From assembly GCA_052266715.1 (NCBI GenBank), contig JBQPRB010000003.1: a stretch of 64,000 nucleotides of DNA; one strand, 5' to 3'. The position numbers and the translations under genes were made by a program. The DNA is from Jeotgalibaca sp052266715. GTDB lineage: Bacteria; Bacillota; Bacilli; Lactobacillales; Aerococcaceae. Of this stretch, positions 42,534-51,727 are shown one piece after another (within the stretch, counting starts at the first letter, position 1; each line of letters opens with the position of its first letter). The notes beneath the pieces were generated by a model. That model was not told the origin of the DNA, ran no database searches, and saw only the letters and a program-made list of their open reading frames with translations.

Positions 42534-42598
42534 GGTAATCACAACTACTTTTATTTAAATACTTCAACTTTTCTTTAACAATTTGAAACTTCAATACT

Positions 42599-42613
42599 GT
42601 GAAACCGTATACA
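42599..42613 (+). promoter_or_regulatory. cre-like site before the LplB-type transporter operon
   Basis: GTGAAACCGTATACA matches the cre pattern at 14 of 15 positions. It overlaps a possible -10 (TATACA/ACAAT) of the transporter operon. Confidence 0.55.
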
Positions 42614-42693
42614 ATTGGTTTATGGAAGTTGTTAAACTTTTATCAATCTAGTGGAAGGATAAAAGTAGTATCAAAAGAGGAGGTAATATCTAT

Positions 42694-43641
42694 ATGTTAC
42701 AAGCTGTGCAAGAAACAGCTGTCAAAGAGAGAAGAGCGACTTCGGTAAAAAGAAGTATCAAGAAAAACTGGCCTTTTCTCGTCATGTTGGCAGTACCTTT
42801 AACTTTTTTGTTCATTTTCTCATATGGGCCAATGTATGGTGTCTTGATTGCATTCAAAAAATATTCACCAGGTCTAGGTATTTGGGACAGTCCTTGGAAT
42901 AATTTCGATCATTTCAGACGGATGTTTGAGGATTTTACTTTCGAAAGGGCCTTTTGGAACACAATCAAAATCAGTGCGCTGAAATTGATATTCGTTTTCC
43001 CGGCACCCATCATTTTAGCCTTGACGCTAAATGAAGTGAAGAATCTAAAATTCAAGAAAGTGACGCAAATCATTTCATACTTGCCTTACTTCATGTCTTG
43101 GGTTATCGTCGCATCCATGGTTCTGGAAATCTTTTCTCCGCAACGCGGAATTGTAAACGCTGTTATTACTGCTTTGGGCGGTGAACCGATTCACTTCATG
43201 GCAAGTGAAAAATGGTTTGTACCCATTTTGGTTGGATCGGATATTTGGAAAGGAATCGGTTATGGAGCCATCATTTATTTGGCCGCCATTACAGGAGTAG
43301 ATCCTTCGTTATATGAAGCAGCGGAATTGGATGGCGCAACGCGCTTCCAAAAAATGCAACATGTTACCTTACCGACGATTTCGCCAATCATCATAACAAT
43401 GTTGATTTTGAATATCGGTTCTATCCTTAATGCCGGCTTTGATCAAGTATTGAACCTGTATAACCCACGTGTATATGGTGTCGCGGATATCATTGATACG
43501 TATGTTTACCGTACCGGTTTAGTAGAATTCAACCTGGATTACTCGACGGCCGTTGGTTTGTTCAAGAACCTGATTGGTTTGATGTTGATCACGGGATCGA
43601 ATTATTTGGTCAAGAAGCGTACCGGACAAGGAATAATTTAG
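42694..43641 (+). CDS. ABC permease, LplB type
   Basis: A 315-residue permease of the LplB group: charged start, then SYGPMYGVLIAFKKYSPGLG and six helices, EAA loop YEAAELDGATRFQKMQHVTL. LplB/YtcP pairs with a large LipO-type lipoprotein import complex oligosaccharides under YesMN control in Gram-positive bacteria; all these parts are found in this region. GGAGG lies 10 bases before the ATG. A YtcP-type partner follows 13 bp later. Confidence 0.88.
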   Translation: MLQAVQETAVKERRATSVKRSIKKNWPFLVMLAVPLTFLFIFSYGPMYGVLIAFKKYSPGLGIWDSPWNNFDHFRRMFEDFTFERAFWNTIKISALKLIFVFPAPIILALTLNEVKNLKFKKVTQIISYLPYFMSWVIVASMVLEIFSPQRGIVNAVITALGGEPIHFMASEKWFVPILVGSDIWKGIGYGAIIYLAAITGVDPSLYEAAELDGATRFQKMQHVTLPTISPIIITMLILNIGSILNAGFDQVLNLYNPRVYGVADIIDTYVYRTGLVEFNLDYSTAVGLFKNLIGLMLITGSNYLVKKRTGQGII

Positions 43642-43654
43642 GGGAGGGACAGAA

Positions 43655-44536
43655 ATGCAACGAAAAAATAAAAACAAACTTTTTGATTACGTGAATTTCT
43701 TTTTACTCACCTTATTGAGTATTGCGATCTTGTATCCATTCTGGAACCAAATTGTCCTGTCTTTCAGTAGTTCCTCATCCACTTCTGGATTGGGACTCAA
43801 CTTATGGCCTGAAGAATGGTCCTTGGAAGCTTATAAATTTATCTTCGGCTACGGGAATGTTGGTCGGGCGTATATAAACACACTGATTCGGACGATTTTA
43901 GGAACGCTGGTTATTGTCACAACGACAATTTTGGCAGCGTATCCATTGTCGCGTAAGGACTTACCTTTCAGAGGGGTGTTCATTGCCTTGTTCATCATTG
44001 CGATGTTCGTATCGGGCGGAATGATTCCTGACTACTTGTTGGTCCGCAACTTGGGACTATTGGATACAAGATGGGCTTTGGTTTTACCACGTGCCTTGAA
44101 TGTAACGTACGTTATCATCATGATGCGTTTCTTCCGGGGAATCAGTCCGGAAATTGAAGAATCGGCAGTTATGGATGGGGCGACTCCCTTCCAAATCTTG
44201 TATAAAATTATCTTGCCGCTATCCAAACCGATTGTCGTAACAATAGCTTTATGGGCAGCGGTGTATCACTGGAATGAATGGTTCCATGCGCAAATCTACA
44301 TCCAGGACGGACGTTTGGATGTCCTGCAAACACTCGTCAGGGAGATGTTGGTTAACGTTGACCCATCCCGGATGGAAATGCAAGTATCTGGTGTTGGATC
44401 TGAAGCATCCGAATTACTACTAAGTAACGTTCGTGCAGCAACAGTCATGGTTTCGATTGGACCAATCGTCATGGTGTACCCGTTCGCACAAAAACACTTT
44501 ATTCAAGGATTACAATTAGGAGCCGTTAAAGGCTAA
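43655..44536 (+). CDS. ABC permease, YtcP type
   Basis: A 293-residue six-helix permease of the YtcP group with the EAA loop EESAVMDGATPFQILYKIIL and the long loop DGRLDVLQTLVREMLVNVDPS that this subfamily has before the last helix. GGGGAGGG precedes the start. It pairs with the LplB-type permease to form the import channel, probably for sialylated or other host-type oligosaccharides (from the neighbouring genes). Confidence 0.88.
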   Translation: MQRKNKNKLFDYVNFFLLTLLSIAILYPFWNQIVLSFSSSSSTSGLGLNLWPEEWSLEAYKFIFGYGNVGRAYINTLIRTILGTLVIVTTTILAAYPLSRKDLPFRGVFIALFIIAMFVSGGMIPDYLLVRNLGLLDTRWALVLPRALNVTYVIIMMRFFRGISPEIEESAVMDGATPFQILYKIILPLSKPIVVTIALWAAVYHWNEWFHAQIYIQDGRLDVLQTLVREMLVNVDPSRMEMQVSGVGSEASELLLSNVRAATVMVSIGPIVMVYPFAQKHFIQGLQLGAVKG

Positions 44537-44556
44537 ATTAGAAGGGTGGAAAAAAC

Positions 44557-46281
44557 ATGTTAAGAAGTAAGAAGAATATCGGAAAATGGTTAGCTTTAAG
44601 TTCAGCTGGGGTACTACTGGCTGCATGTGGCGGTGGAAATACAGCTGAGTCCGGCCAAGCAGCCGGAACTGCAGTGGATGTCACAGCCTTGCCAGAAGCA
44701 GGCGACTTCGAGGAAACCGTTGAATTGCATTTATCCGGCTCCTTTACGCAAGGAAATATTGAGGATGATAACTGGGTCCAACAAAAATTAGAAGAAAAAT
44801 TCAATGTTGATATCGAGAATACGAAAGTCGATACATGGAACAAAGACGAAGCATCCATCATGATTGCTTCCGGTGATTTACCAGATGCCTTTGCTTTCAC
44901 GGGTGGTTCAATGACGCCAAAAGAGTTTTTTGAAAATGGCTTAACACGTTCTATTCCACGCGAAATGATCGAGAAATATATGCCACGCTATACAGCGATG
45001 CTGAACGAAAACGAAAACGGTCTTGGCTGGGAATTGAATAAAGTTCCAGGAACGGAAGATGAGTATTTTGCCCTGACTGGTCACCAAACACATACAAAAG
45101 GAATCATCTGGGCACCGACGCTACGTTTGGACTGGATGGAAGAGTTAGGTCTTGAGTTACCGGATGATATGGAACCAATCGGAGACAGTGACGGTTATGA
45201 ACGGATTTATTGGACAAATCAATCCTACTCTTTAGAAGACTTGGAAAAAATCTTGACAGCCTTCACCTATGAAGATCCAGATGGTAACGGAAAAGATGAT
45301 ACATATGGATTATTACCATACAACAGTGACTTGAACTGGGCGACAACCTTGTTTGGGGCTCACGGCGTCGCACCTTCCTACAACTTGATGGAAAACGATG
45401 AATTGAAAATGCCGGTTATCTCAGAAGGCTATAAAGAAACTTTGAACTTGTTGGCTGATTGGAACGAAAAAGGTTTGATTGACCCTGAATGGACAACATT
45501 GACGGCACAAACTGCCTGGGAAAAATACCAAACAGGTTCAGCAGGTTACTTCATCGCACAAAGAACTTACTTGGCACAGGAAGATTGGACAAAAGGCCGG
45601 GCACCACATAACGTGATTGCAGCCGATCCAGATGCAAAATTGTTGGCATTTGCGCCGGAAGTTGGTCCTGATGGCACACAAGGAGAACAATCCTACATGC
45701 CGGTTACCTTATTCGGGGATTCCATGCAAATATCTGCTGATGTAACGGATGAAGAATTGGCGCGTTACCTACAAATGTTCGATTACATCAACCACGATCC
45801 AGAGCCATGGGTGAACTACGGTAATCCAGGTGAGCATTCTGATTGGCAAGGAGAAGAAGGCAACTCTGCTTTGATTGTCCGTCCTGAATTCCCTCGTGAA
45901 GAAGGAGATATGGGCTTCTGGGCATATAGTTTCCGTTCTTATCCAAACGAACGTGGCGTTTACTTGAGCCATCCGAAGACAACAGAATTGAATGAATTGT
46001 TCTTTACAAAACCGGAAGTTGTTGATGAAATGGCAATTCGTCCATATCGCCATGACTTATTCGATGAAACTGAATATGCTGATTTGAACGGCCGCTATGG
46101 TGCACAACTAACAACGATTGCGGATGAATTCCGTATGAACGGTATTACCGGCAGCATCGATATCGAAGCTGAATGGGACGCTTATGTGGAAAGATACTTG
46201 GAAAATGGTGGTTCACAACTATTGGAAGAGCTTGAAAAAGCACCATTGGTTGAAGACTTACTTTCAGGAGAAGTTGAATAA
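44557..46281 (+). CDS. LipO-type oligosaccharide-binding lipoprotein
   Basis: A 574-residue binding protein, larger than ordinary sugar SBPs, as usual for partners of LplB/YtcP. Signal peptide with lipobox LAAC (C24); DDNWVQQKLEEKFNVDIENTKV and GNGKDDTYGLLPYNSD are common in this group (the latter a calcium-like DGNGKDD loop, around residues 245-252). It should present host oligosaccharides to the permeases. A hairpin follows and separates it from the sialidase gene. Confidence 0.86.
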   Translation: MLRSKKNIGKWLALSSAGVLLAACGGGNTAESGQAAGTAVDVTALPEAGDFEETVELHLSGSFTQGNIEDDNWVQQKLEEKFNVDIENTKVDTWNKDEASIMIASGDLPDAFAFTGGSMTPKEFFENGLTRSIPREMIEKYMPRYTAMLNENENGLGWELNKVPGTEDEYFALTGHQTHTKGIIWAPTLRLDWMEELGLELPDDMEPIGDSDGYERIYWTNQSYSLEDLEKILTAFTYEDPDGNGKDDTYGLLPYNSDLNWATTLFGAHGVAPSYNLMENDELKMPVISEGYKETLNLLADWNEKGLIDPEWTTLTAQTAWEKYQTGSAGYFIAQRTYLAQEDWTKGRAPHNVIAADPDAKLLAFAPEVGPDGTQGEQSYMPVTLFGDSMQISADVTDEELARYLQMFDYINHDPEPWVNYGNPGEHSDWQGEEGNSALIVRPEFPREEGDMGFWAYSFRSYPNERGVYLSHPKTTELNELFFTKPEVVDEMAIRPYRHDLFDETEYADLNGRYGAQLTTIADEFRMNGITGSIDIEAEWDAYVERYLENGGSQLLEELEKAPLVEDLLSGEVE

Positions 46282-46309
46282 TAACTGGATTTGACCAGTA
46301 ACAATCATG

Positions 46310-46352
46310 CATGCAGAGTCATTCCGGAAAAGGGATGACTCTTGCGTGTTTT
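46310..46352 (+). terminator. Hairpin between binding protein and sialidase genes
   Basis: CATGCAGAGTCATTCC pairs with GGGATGACTCTTGCGTG (one bulge, G-T pairs), then TTTTC. It is likely a partial terminator within the operon. Confidence 0.65.
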
Positions 46353-46385
46353 CAAAAATGGCTGATTAAGGAGACTAACGATTTC

Positions 46386-47729
46386 ATGGAAAAATTATCT
46401 TTGAAGAAAGTGGACTTGTTTGCCCCAGGAGACAATGGTTCGAAAGCTTATCGTATTCCTTCATTACTGACGACGAAAAAGGGAACCGTGATTGCCGGAA
46501 ACGATGCCCGCATCGTGAACCAGCGCGATAATCCCAATAAAATAAATATTACCATCCGCAGAAGTTTCGATAACGGCGAGACATGGCAACCTATCCAAAC
46601 GGTCGTTGAATATCCGGGTAATGATATCAAAAGCCCAGCTGTCATTGACTCTTCCTTGTTGCAAGATGAAGAAACAGGGACAATCTGGCTGCTGTTTTCC
46701 CATACACCGGGTGGCGTGGGACTTTGGAACAGCGGTCCTGGTATCGGTTTTGATGAAAAAGGACGCCGGAACCTGCATGATAGCGAGATGAAACGCTATG
46801 TTTTGGAAGCAGACGGGACGGTCTTGACGCGTGAAGGCGAACCAACTGATTATACCGTAAACGAAAAAGGCTTTAGTTCCAAAAAAGGGATTGAAAGTGG
46901 TCATATTTACGAGATTTTCGATGAAATGAAAGCCGATCATTTATTTGAACAAAACACATGTTATTTACAGATTGTTAAAAGTGAAGACGATGGCGCAACC
47001 TGGTCCCAACCAATCGAACTCAACCCACAGGTGAAGGCCGAGTGGATGCAATTTTTGGGAACCGGTCCAGGGGTCGGGATTCAATTGAAGCACGGTGAAC
47101 ATGCTGGCCGTTTGGTTTTCCCGATCTATTATTCAAACTTGGCCCGCATGATGTCTTGTGCCGTTATTTACAGTGACGATAATGGGAAAACGTGGCAAAT
47201 GGGTGACTCACCGAATGATAACCGGGAAATCAAGTTGACAACGGAGTCCGCACAGGCGTTGGGTGCCAACGCCAGAAAATACGAACTGACCGAATCGCAA
47301 GTGATTGAGTTAGAAAGTGGTAAATTGGTCTTGTATATGCGTAACCACTATGGCAACGGCCAAATTGCCCGGGCCACCAGTGAAGACGGGGGGCAAACAT
47401 GGGACGAATTTGAATTTGTTGAAGAACTCATCAACCCTGTGTGCCAAATCAGTGTCATCCGTTACCCTTCACAAACTGGCCAAGAACTGATTTTATTTTC
47501 CGGACCCGCTTCGACGGAAAAACGTGAAAATGGCGTTATTCGTTTGAGTGATGACGGTGGTAAAACATGGCCATATGCACTGACAATTGAGGAAGGGGAT
47601 TTTGTCTATTCCTGCTTGACGGTGATGGCAAATGGCGAAATCGGTATTTTATACGAAACAACAATAGAAGACCGGGAAAGTATCCGTTCAGTCTTTACAT
47701 CATTAACGTTGGAAGATATTAAAGGTTAA
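46386..47729 (+). CDS. GH33-type sialidase, cytoplasmic
   Basis: A 447-residue sialidase. The RIP motif is YRIPS (R23-P25) and Asp-boxes recur along the chain: SFDNGETW, SEDDGATW, SDDNGKTW, SEDGGQTW and SDDGGKTW, giving a six-bladed propeller. No signal peptide or anchor, so it would act inside the cell on imported sialosides, which is uncommon. ATG 46386 follows AAGGAG by 9 bases; the open frame back to 46311 runs through a hairpin. It lies in one operon direction with a transporter, DUF624, nanA and an esterase. Confidence 0.88.
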   Translation: MEKLSLKKVDLFAPGDNGSKAYRIPSLLTTKKGTVIAGNDARIVNQRDNPNKINITIRRSFDNGETWQPIQTVVEYPGNDIKSPAVIDSSLLQDEETGTIWLLFSHTPGGVGLWNSGPGIGFDEKGRRNLHDSEMKRYVLEADGTVLTREGEPTDYTVNEKGFSSKKGIESGHIYEIFDEMKADHLFEQNTCYLQIVKSEDDGATWSQPIELNPQVKAEWMQFLGTGPGVGIQLKHGEHAGRLVFPIYYSNLARMMSCAVIYSDDNGKTWQMGDSPNDNREIKLTTESAQALGANARKYELTESQVIELESGKLVLYMRNHYGNGQIARATSEDGGQTWDEFEFVEELINPVCQISVIRYPSQTGQELILFSGPASTEKRENGVIRLSDDGGKTWPYALTIEEGDFVYSCLTVMANGEIGILYETTIEDRESIRSVFTSLTLEDIKG

Positions 47730-47756
47730 ACAGCCAAGAAAGAATAGGGGATAAAC

Positions 47757-48386
47757 ATGCAAGCAATTATGGATAAGAAGAGTTCATTGATGAAAGCCAT
47801 GGTTTGGTTATCCGACATGGTCCACATTCAATTCCTGTGGGTGGTATTCACCTTGGCAGGCTTGGTGGTAGGCGGGATTTTCCCGGCTACATATGCTATG
47901 TTTGCTGTTCAGCGCCGATTGATCCGGAAAAAATCATCCGGCCAATTGAACAAGCTGTTTTGGGAAGAGTATAAAGCGAACTTTATCAAGGCCAACATTC
48001 TGGGGCTTCTATTCGTTCTGATTGTCCTTGGTGTTTATCTATATTATCAATCCGTGCTTAATATCGCGGGGCCGCTTCGGGTTATTTTCAGTTTTGTGGC
48101 ATTCGGAATCGTATTTTTTACCACGCTGACAATCGTTTTTACTGGTCCCGTTGCGGCCCACTTCGATCTTGATGTTTTTCAGATCATCAAACATGCCTTG
48201 ATTGTGGAAGTTTCTTGTCCTATTCACACCATCGGAATTATCGCGACGACGGTGGCATTTATTGCTAGTGTGTATCAATTTCCCGTACTGGTTCCTTTTG
48301 TTAGTGTCGCGATATTCACGTATAGCGTGATGTGGATTGCCCAACATGCTTTCGGAACTTTGGAAAAAGTAATGCAACAATCATAA
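47757..48386 (+). CDS. DUF624 (YesL-like) membrane protein
   Basis: A 209-residue protein with about five helices, of the same family as the 7879 product: HIQFLWVVFTLAGLVVGGIFPATYAMFAVQRRLIRKKSSGQ at the start. YesL-type proteins accompany LplB/YtcP transporters and YesMN, as here. Function unknown; it may help the transporter or the sensor. AGGGGA precedes the start. Confidence 0.82.
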   Translation: MQAIMDKKSSLMKAMVWLSDMVHIQFLWVVFTLAGLVVGGIFPATYAMFAVQRRLIRKKSSGQLNKLFWEEYKANFIKANILGLLFVLIVLGVYLYYQSVLNIAGPLRVIFSFVAFGIVFFTTLTIVFTGPVAAHFDLDVFQIIKHALIVEVSCPIHTIGIIATTVAFIASVYQFPVLVPFVSVAIFTYSVMWIAQHAFGTLEKVMQQS

Positions 48387-48412
48387 AAAAACCGACTCAG
48401 GAGGAATTATTA

Positions 48413-49336
48413 ATGAAACGCTCAGACCTAAAAGGATTATACTCTGCACTGCTCGTACCATTTGATGAAGATGGCAAGGTGAATGAGGCTGGACTCAGAC
48501 AAATCGTCCAACACAACATCAACACGATGAAAGTCGATGGTTTATACGTCGGCGGCTCATCCGGCGAAAACTTTTTGGTGGAAACAGCAACCAAAAAACA
48601 AATTTTTGATATCGTGATGGATGAAGCGAAAGGGGCTATCAAATTGATTGCTCAAATTGGGGGCATGAATCAATACGAAGCTATTGAATTGGGGCAATAT
48701 GCAACGGAGCTCGGTTACGATGCGGTTTCCGCGGTCACACCGTTCTATTACCGCTTTGGCTTCCAGGAAGTAAAAGATTACTATTTCGATATTCTTGATA
48801 AAGTGGATAACGATATGATCGTTTACTCCATCCCGACTTTGACCGGTGTGGAAATGGGAGTGAAGGAATTCGAGGAATTATTCGCACATGAAAAGATTGT
48901 GGGCGTGAAATTCACGCAAGCGGACTTTTACTTGTTGGAGCGTTTGCGTAAAGCTTTCCCGGAACATTTGATTTTCTCCGGCTTCGACGAAATGCTGTTA
49001 CCGGCGTTAATGTATAACGTGGATGGCGCTATTGGTTCAACGTTTAACGTAAACGGTGTCCGCTCGAGACAAATCATGGAAGCAGTCGCAGCAAAAGATA
49101 ACGAAAAAGCCCTTATTTTACAAAATGATACGAACGACTTGATTGAAGCGGTATTGGCAAACGGTTTGTATGCCACTTTGAAACGTATCCTTCAATTGCA
49201 AGGTTGCGATGCTGGTCCATTCTTGTCCAGAAAACCGATGGCTTCAATGAGTGAACAACAAATCGCCAAAGCTGACGAAATCTATGAATTATATTTGAAA
49301 TATGCACACGTTGAAAACGTGGGAGTTGATGCTTAA
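48413..49336 (+). CDS. nanA: N-acetylneuraminate lyase
   Basis: A 307-residue TIM-barrel aldolase splitting sialic acid into ManNAc and pyruvate. Schiff-base lysine K166 (GVKFTQADFY), pyruvate loop GGSSGENFL and the Tyr-bearing YSIPTLTGVEM mark it as NanA within the DHDPS family. ATG 48413 follows AGGAGGAATTATTA; the frame opens much earlier at 48332 inside the DUF624 gene. The stop TAA overlaps the probable ATC start of the next gene. Confidence 0.92.
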   Translation: MKRSDLKGLYSALLVPFDEDGKVNEAGLRQIVQHNINTMKVDGLYVGGSSGENFLVETATKKQIFDIVMDEAKGAIKLIAQIGGMNQYEAIELGQYATELGYDAVSAVTPFYYRFGFQEVKDYYFDILDKVDNDMIVYSIPTLTGVEMGVKEFEELFAHEKIVGVKFTQADFYLLERLRKAFPEHLIFSGFDEMLLPALMYNVDGAIGSTFNVNGVRSRQIMEAVAAKDNEKALILQNDTNDLIEAVLANGLYATLKRILQLQGCDAGPFLSRKPMASMSEQQIAKADEIYELYLKYAHVENVGVDA

Positions 49337-49935
49337 TCGAAGCGACATTTACAACCTTTCCGCATTATGAGAACCGGGTAAGCCTGTTTGATAAGCTGCC
49401 TATTCAAAAGGATAGCATTGTTTTTGTCGGTGACAGTATTACCCAACGAAACGAATGGGCGGAAATGTTTGGCAATCCAAAAATCGTCAATCGCGGTATT
49501 GATAGTGATCGTGTGGGTGGTGTCCTTACCAGGCTTTCGCAAATCGTGACCGGGCAACCGGCTAAAATATTTTTGCTGGTTGGCATCAATGACATTTCCG
49601 ACCAGACACCACTATCGGAAATAGCTACCGTTTATCAAGAAATCGTCGCCACTATCCGGGAGAAAACGCCGGATACCCAGTTGTTTCTGCAAAGCATCCT
49701 GCCGGTTAACCATTCAACTTATGGTCATTACATTGATAACCAAGTGGTTGTTGACTTGAATACGCAAATTGCGCAGTTTACTGATGGACACACCATTCAC
49801 TATGTCGCTCTTTATGACACCTTTCTGGCAGATAACAAGCTGGAAATGGCGGAACGCTTTACCTATGACGGTGTTCATCTTTCTGGAGAGGGCTATGCGA
49901 ATTGGAAGAAACAATTGGAAGGCTTGATTAAATAG
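49336..49935 (+). CDS. SGNH/GDSL-family hydrolase, probable sialate O-acetylesterase
   Basis: About 199 residues. SGNH blocks are complete: VGDSIT (Ser), NRGIDSD (Gly block), VGINDIS (Asn) and DGVHLSGEGY (catalytic Asp and His). Position between nanA and nanK suggests removal of O-acetyl groups from sialic acids. The reading frame is open from 49330, but the first ATG (49465) lies after the catalytic Ser. The codon that overlaps the nanA stop as TAATC (49336) is at the proper place for an ATG, with GGGAG 10 bases upstream, so ATC is the likely start. CTG 49384 is the alternative. Confidence 0.75.
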   Translation: MEATFTTFPHYENRVSLFDKLPIQKDSIVFVGDSITQRNEWAEMFGNPKIVNRGIDSDRVGGVLTRLSQIVTGQPAKIFLLVGINDISDQTPLSEIATVYQEIVATIREKTPDTQLFLQSILPVNHSTYGHYIDNQVVVDLNTQIAQFTDGHTIHYVALYDTFLADNKLEMAERFTYDGVHLSGEGYANWKKQLEGLIK

Positions 49936-49977
49936 AAAGAAAGAGCGATAAAGAAATCTTTTATCGCTCTTTCTTTT
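49935..49977 (+). terminator. Terminator between the esterase gene and nanK
   Basis: GAAAGAAAGAGCGATAAA pairs almost perfectly with TTTATCGCTCTTTCTTTT over a seven-base loop. The T-rich 3' arm makes it a strong stop. Confidence 0.85.
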
Positions 49978-50000
49978 AAAGATTGAAAGGAGAAGTAGTT

Positions 50001-50927
50001 TTGAAAATATTGAGCATCGACATCGGCGGAACGGGCATCAAAAGTGATATCTATTCTCAAAACGGCCAAACACTAGGCGATTTTAAAGAAATGCCAACCG
50101 TGGTAGACCATGCAGCGGGGACGAACAACATTTTGGAGCAGGTGCTCGTGTTGGTAGAAACATATAGTCAATCCTACGAGCTGGATGGGGTTGCGATTTC
50201 CTCAGCCGGGGTCATCGATCCAGTGGCTGGTAAAGTGATTTACTCAGGTTATACGATTCCTGGCTACATCGGGACAGAATTTAAACAACAGATTGAGGCG
50301 CAGTTCAATATTCCTTGTTTTGTTGAGAATGATGTAAACAGTGCCGCTTTGGGTGAATATTGGCTTGGGGCTGCTAAGGGCAGCAAATCAGCGGTTTGCC
50401 TGACAATCGGTACGGGTATCGGTGGTGCAATCTTGTTGGACGGAACCATTTGGCATGGTAATTCATTTGCTGGTGGGGAAGTGGGTTACCTGCCCGTGAA
50501 CGGCCACAATTGGCAAGACTTGGCCTCGACAACCGCCTTGTGCCAGGATTATGAAAACCGAACCGGACGGGCTGGCATGACCGGGAAAATCGTCATGCAG
50601 GCATATCGGGATGGCGATGAGGCGGCAAACCAAGCCGTCAACCAATTTGTTGGTAATTTCTGCCGTGGCTTGCTGCCGGTTCTATACTTGTTCAATCCGG
50701 AAAAAGTCATCATCGGTGGGGGTATTATGCAGCAACAGGATATCCTTATTCCAAAAATTAAACATAAATTGGACCAGCTGTTGCAAAACCAATTTTTCTT
50801 GCCGGACGAACTTGTTGCCGCATCCTTTGGGAATGAATCGGGACGCATCGGTGCCGTCTATCATTTTCTCAAGATGCAAGGACTGGAAGCGCAACAAAAA
50901 AGGGAAGTTGCGACCTCGAATCATTAA
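50001..50927 (+). CDS. nanK: ROK-family kinase, probable N-acetylmannosamine kinase
   Basis: A 308-residue ROK kinase: ILSIDIGGTGIKSDIYSQ, AISSAGVIDP, VENDVNSAALGEYWLGA, TIGTGIGGAIL. The zinc motif is absent (GEVGYLPVNG in place of the ExGH site, no CxCGxxGC). Position after nanA and the esterase suggests ManNAc to ManNAc-6-phosphate. The start is TTG 50001, 8 bases after AAAGGAG; an upstream TTG at 49983 precedes that site. nanE and nagA/nagB are not in the window. Confidence 0.75.
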   Translation: MKILSIDIGGTGIKSDIYSQNGQTLGDFKEMPTVVDHAAGTNNILEQVLVLVETYSQSYELDGVAISSAGVIDPVAGKVIYSGYTIPGYIGTEFKQQIEAQFNIPCFVENDVNSAALGEYWLGAAKGSKSAVCLTIGTGIGGAILLDGTIWHGNSFAGGEVGYLPVNGHNWQDLASTTALCQDYENRTGRAGMTGKIVMQAYRDGDEAANQAVNQFVGNFCRGLLPVLYLFNPEKVIIGGGIMQQQDILIPKIKHKLDQLLQNQFFLPDELVAASFGNESGRIGAVYHFLKMQGLEAQQKREVATSNH

Positions 50928-50935
50928 GGTATAAT
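50908..50935 (+). promoter_or_regulatory. Promoter of the YesN/YesM-like two-component genes
   Basis: TTGCGA (50908-50913), 16-bp spacer, TATAAT (50930-50935), lying in the end of nanK. The regulator starts 40 bp on. Confidence 0.75.
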
Positions 50936-50974
50936 GAGATTGTTATCCTTAAATTTAAGAATGAGGTCGAGAGC

Positions 50975-51727
50975 ATGTATAAAAGTATCGTTGTGGACGA
51001 TGAAAGAAATATCCAAGAACGCCTTTCTAAATTTTTCCCTTGGAATGAATACGGTTTCACTGTTGTCGGTACCGCCGGCGACGGCTATGCAGCCTTGAAA
51101 CTGGTTGAGGAAATGCAACCGGATTTGATATTCACGGATATCAAAATGCCGAAGATGAACGGGTTGGAACTGGCTGAGCAAGTTTCCAAACATTTTCCAA
51201 AGACCAAAGTCGTGATTCTGACAGCACACGATGATTTCGATTATGCCAAGAAAGCCATCAACTATGGCGTCATTGGTTATTTGCTGAAGCCGATCATGAA
51301 AAAAGATTTTCGGGAGTTGATGGACAATCTGAAACCGAAACATTTTCCCGATATTAATGAAGAAAGTGTTGATGAAAAATCTACTCCCGAAACGCCCCAT
51401 AAAGAAAAGAACCAGTACGTTGATTTTGCAATCAAGTACGTTCGTGAACATTATGCTGAACCGATAGCCTTAAAGGACATCGCCCACCAAATCTATATCC
51501 ATGAGGCGTATCTCAGCAAATTATTCAATGAAAAAATGGGTGATGGTTTCAGTTCCTATTTAAACAAGGTACGTGTTGAAGAGGCGAAAAAACTGATCAT
51601 GTATACTGACACGCAACTGAAAGATGTGGCGGAAAAGGTTGGGTTTTCGACGTATTCCTATTTCAACCGCGTATTCAAACAAACAGTTGGTGTGACACCG
51701 CTTGAATTCAGAAGGAAGCATACGTAA
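50975..51727 (+). CDS. YesN-like response regulator (REC plus AraC DNA-binding domain)
   Basis: A 250-residue regulator. Receiver domain 1-120 with phospho-acceptor D55 (FTDIKMP) and K-bearing LLKPIMK; two AraC-type helix-turn-helix motifs in residues 150-250 (IALKDIAHQIYIHEAYLSKLF and LKDVAEKVGFSTYSYFNRVF). It is shorter than usual YesN proteins, having only a short linker. It probably activates the LplB-type transporter and glycan genes nearby. GAGGTCGAGAG lies upstream. It overlaps the sensor gene by one base (ATGA-type). Confidence 0.88.
   Translation: MYKSIVVDDERNIQERLSKFFPWNEYGFTVVGTAGDGYAALKLVEEMQPDLIFTDIKMPKMNGLELAEQVSKHFPKTKVVILTAHDDFDYAKKAINYGVIGYLLKPIMKKDFRELMDNLKPKHFPDINEESVDEKSTPETPHKEKNQYVDFAIKYVREHYAEPIALKDIAHQIYIHEAYLSKLFNEKMGDGFSSYLNKVRVEEAKKLIMYTDTQLKDVAEKVGFSTYSYFNRVFKQTVGVTPLEFRRKHT

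Noticed and set aside
46311..46385. N-terminal extension of the sialidase as a signal peptide
   Set aside because: The extension has no hydrophobic core, lies in a hairpin and lacks a ribosome binding site; ATG 46386 has AAGGAG.
48332..48412. Upstream start for nanA
   Set aside because: The added residues overlap the DUF624 gene; AGGAGG and family length support ATG 48413.
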